The notes under the pieces: model-generated | Database searches by the model: none | What the model was told of the DNA's origin: nothing | What the model saw: the letters and a program-made list of their open reading frames with translations, nothing else | Translations under genes and position numbers: made by a program | Source of the DNA: Prevotellaceae bacterium | GTDB lineage: Bacteria; Bacteroidota; Bacteroidia; Bacteroidales; UBA932 | Assembly: GCA_031259225.1 (NCBI GenBank) | Contig: JAIRLT010000013.1 | Span: 1-6,996, forward strand | Length of the DNA: 6,996 nt | Direction of reading: 5' to 3' | Part shown: one piece after another, positions 4,917-6,996 of the stretch | Position numbering within the stretch: the stretch's first letter is position 1 | How the letters are laid out: every line of letters begins with the position of its first letter

Positions 4917-5547
4917 CACTCGTTGTTACGCCAAATAATTGAAAATACAACCCGTCAAACGAACCTTCCTGGTACAGTTTAACCAATTCCTCTACTTTCC
5001 GGTCTTCCCCGTATTTATCATAGGGTTTTTTCAGGTTCGCGCCAAAAAGACGTGCAATACCTTGCCAGAAGAAAGCAGTAAAGCCGCCTTTCAAATCTTT
5101 GATTACATAATAAGAAGTTTGCCCCACTTCGCGATCAACTAATTTCAGCAATAATTTCCCTTGTGAAAAGGTTAATTTTCGTATCGGCTGTTCAAATTCC
5201 GCGAACAAATTTTTTTCATATTTTTTTATCAATACTTCCCGTTCCTTCTTTGACGGCAATGCAGCCAATTCTTCCTCCATCGCATCCGTTTTCTGCTTTG
5301 CCATGAGCGCATACGGATATACTTTCCTGAAATTATACACCAGTTTCCGGTATTCTTTCCATTCTTTGGAATTGTTTTTCACTTTCGGAAAAGCAAACAC
5401 ATACACCGGCGGCAACGACAACTGATATAAGGTGTCGCCGTTTTCAATGATGGGCGGCACGGTATAGACCTGTTGCGCTACGGCGTTACCACCGCTTCCC
5501 ACCATTAACAAAAACAACCCAACGATTATGTAGTGTTTTGCTTTCAT
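4906..5547 (-). CDS. DUF4294 domain-containing exported protein
   Basis: A 213-residue Bacteroidota protein of unknown function. Residues 1-24 are a signal peptide (MKAKHYIIVGLFLLMVG... with an AVA-type cleavage site before QQ). The mature part shows the features I associate with DUF4294: YNFRKVYPYA (71-80), a charged helical stretch (about 84-118), LTFSQGKLLLKLVDRE (125-140), TSYYVIKDLKGGFTAFFWQG (144-163) and LFGANLKKPYD (167-177). It probably acts in the periplasm. There is no lipobox and no catalytic motif that I recognise. It follows pepP by 41 nt and its 3' end overlaps pcm, so it belongs to the same transcription unit. Start ATG at 5547, stop TAG. Confidence 0.88.
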   Translation of the reverse strand: MKAKHYIIVGLFLLMVGSGGNAVAQQVYTVPPIIENGDTLYQLSLPPVYVFAFPKVKNNSKEWKEYRKLVYNFRKVYPYALMAKQKTDAMEEELAALPSKKEREVLIKKYEKNLFAEFEQPIRKLTFSQGKLLLKLVDREVGQTSYYVIKDLKGGFTAFFWQGIARLFGANLKKPYDKYGEDRKVEELVKLYQEGSFDGLYFQLFGVTTSDAR

Positions 5548-5588
5548 TGTACTTTGTTCGTCAAATAACCGCTACAGCGCTGCTACTG

Positions 5589-6980
5589 CTACTGCCACTG
5601 TCTTGCTTCTTCCATTTCTTCGAGGCTCAACGGTAACGCCGGTCCCAGGCGGCGTGCGCCGGTAGCCGTAATCAAATAATCTTCTTCATTGCGGATACCA
5701 CCGAAATTTTTATATTTTTCTACCGCTTCGTAATTTATAAATTGCTCCAGTTGCCTCTTTGCTTTCCATTGGTCAATCAATTCGGGGATGAAGTAGATAC
5801 CCGGCTCAATCGTATGCACAAAGCCCGGTTCGAGCGTCCGCGCCAACCGCAACGATTTTAACCCAAACTGCGTGCTGCGCGGTTCGCCGGCATATCCCAC
5901 CCATTTTTCACCGAGATTTTCCATATCGTGCACATCTAATCCCATCATGTGTCCCAATCCATGCACGAAGAACAGGGCATGCGCGCCCGCTATGACCGCT
6001 TCGGTGGCGTCGCCTTTCATCAGCCCGATACATTTGAATTCTTCTACCAATATTTTTGCGGCAATAAAATGCACATCCTTGAACGCAATACCCGGTCGTA
6101 ACGCCGCCACCGCTGCCCGGTGCATATTGTAGCGGATTTGGTATATCATTTTCTGCTGTTCGGTAAATTTTTTATCCACCGGAAAAGTGGACGACAAATC
6201 GCCGGCGTAATGCATGGCATTTTCGGCGCCCGCGTCAATCAGCATCAGCCTGCCGCTCGTTAGCGTGTGCCCGTGATAGTGGTTGTGCAACGTCTGCCCG
6301 TTGATAGTAGCAATGGTGGGGAACGACAACCTGCCGCCGTAGCGCATGGCAATTTCGTTCATCGCCGCAGCTATTTCCGATTCTTTCATGCCCGGCAGCG
6401 CCATTGCAATGGCTTTCCGGTGCATCTTTGCCGAAATGGCGACGGCTTCTTCGATTTGCTCAACCTCTTCGTCCGACTTGTAATTCCGTTGATGGACTAC
6501 TGCTTTTACAAATGCCAGGGAGGCGGCTTCGGCTTGCGCTGCCGGCGCAATACCCAGCCAGTCCAATAATTTCAGTTGATGTTCGGCGCGATAAGGCGGC
6601 AGGAAATGTATTTCCCTGCCTTTTGCCGCAGCATCCTGAAGATATTTTTTCAATGCGCCTGCCGGTAATGTTTCGCTAATGCCTGCCTGTGCGCATTTTT
6701 CGCGGATAGTGGGCTGTTGCCCCATCCATACAATATCATCCATCGTCAGTTCGTCGCCGAAAATGATTTCTTTGTTTTCATCAATATCCATCACTGCCGA
6801 CAGCCCGGCATAATCATTGCCGAAATAATACAGGAATGTAGAGTCCTGCCGGAAATCGTAGGTATTGTCGGCATAGTTCATCGGGCTTTCGTCGTTGCCC
6901 AAAAACAGCAACAACCCCTTGTTTACCGCTTGCTTCAACACTTTCCGGCGATTTACGTAAGTAGTTACAGGAAACATCAT
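5589..6980 (-). CDS. pepP: aminopeptidase P family protein (Xaa-Pro aminopeptidase)
   Basis: A 463-residue M24 metallopeptidase that removes the N-terminal residue from peptides with proline in second position, acting in the cytoplasm with two metal ions. An N-terminal aminopeptidase P domain (about 1-160, with SPMNYADNTYDFRQDSTFLY at 32-51) precedes the pita-bread catalytic domain (about 175-450). The five expected metal ligands are visible: D249 in LIDAGAE, D261 in AGDLSSTFP, H344 in HGLGHMMGLDVHD, E392 in TIEPGIYF and E432 in GGIRNEEDYLIT. Length is typical and the protein looks complete. Two adjacent ATGs (6980 and 6977) are possible starts; nothing in the 16 remaining bases decides between them. 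It appears to be the first gene of the cluster in this window; its promoter lies outside or at the edge. Confidence 0.96.
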   Translation of the reverse strand: MMFPVTTYVNRRKVLKQAVNKGLLLFLGNDESPMNYADNTYDFRQDSTFLYYFGNDYAGLSAVMDIDENKEIIFGDELTMDDIVWMGQQPTIREKCAQAGISETLPAGALKKYLQDAAAKGREIHFLPPYRAEHQLKLLDWLGIAPAAQAEAASLAFVKAVVHQRNYKSDEEVEQIEEAVAISAKMHRKAIAMALPGMKESEIAAAMNEIAMRYGGRLSFPTIATINGQTLHNHYHGHTLTSGRLMLIDAGAENAMHYAGDLSSTFPVDKKFTEQQKMIYQIRYNMHRAAVAALRPGIAFKDVHFIAAKILVEEFKCIGLMKGDATEAVIAGAHALFFVHGLGHMMGLDVHDMENLGEKWVGYAGEPRSTQFGLKSLRLARTLEPGFVHTIEPGIYFIPELIDQWKAKRQLEQFINYEAVEKYKNFGGIRNEEDYLITATGARRLGPALPLSLEEMEEARQWQ

Positions 6981-6996
6981 ATACTTTTTAAAATAA

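Overview
The window reads as a chromosomal segment of a Bacteroidota bacterium, probably Bacteroidales. The sequence signs are one clear promoter of the phylum's TTTG/TAnnTTTG type, A/T-rich stretches instead of Shine-Dalgarno sites before the start codons, a DUF4294 protein, and a FISUMP-domain secreted protein. I cannot name a genus. All genes that I can support lie on the minus strand, so the biological order runs from high to low coordinates.

Right part (6980 to 2347): a compact same-strand cluster. It holds an aminopeptidase P (5589-6980), a secreted DUF4294 protein (4906-5547), a protein-L-isoaspartate methyltransferase that overlaps it by 11 nt (4272-4916), a glyoxalase II-like metallo-beta-lactamase hydrolase (3573-4211) and an RND-type periplasmic adaptor (2347-3510). 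Gaps are 41, -11, 60 and 62 nt, which suits an operon. The first three enzymes could be read loosely as protein turnover, protein repair and thiol/aldehyde detoxification, but that theme is inference. The adaptor has no RND pump or outer-membrane channel beside it.

Middle (2346 to 1395): about 950 nt of AT-rich sequence with almost no coding content, and the most interesting part. On the minus strand it carries two diverged copies of one structured RNA, element E2 (2242 to 2065) and element E1 (1791 to 1595). Both have an identical 11-nt leader box, a second box matching at 14 of 17 positions, and a long hairpin. In each hairpin the two outer helices differ in sequence but keep their pairing around the same 3x4 internal loop (consensus RAA/RCCU). 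In each, an apical loop CAAnnGUGAR is complementary to UUCACnnUUG downstream, with a compensatory double change between copies. E2 is followed by a possible 29-residue single-pass membrane peptide (1956-2045) and a GC-rich hairpin terminator (1930-1945). E1 follows a full-consensus promoter (1814-1844) and lies in the long leader of the next gene.

Left part (1394 to 1): a cysteine-rich secreted FISUMP protein (204-1394), then a 203-nt tail with a weak 34-codon ORF and no convincing terminator.

I do not recognise the RNA family. Whether it is cis-regulatory, a trans-acting small RNA, or part of a membrane-peptide (type I toxin-antitoxin-like) unit cannot be settled from sequence alone.
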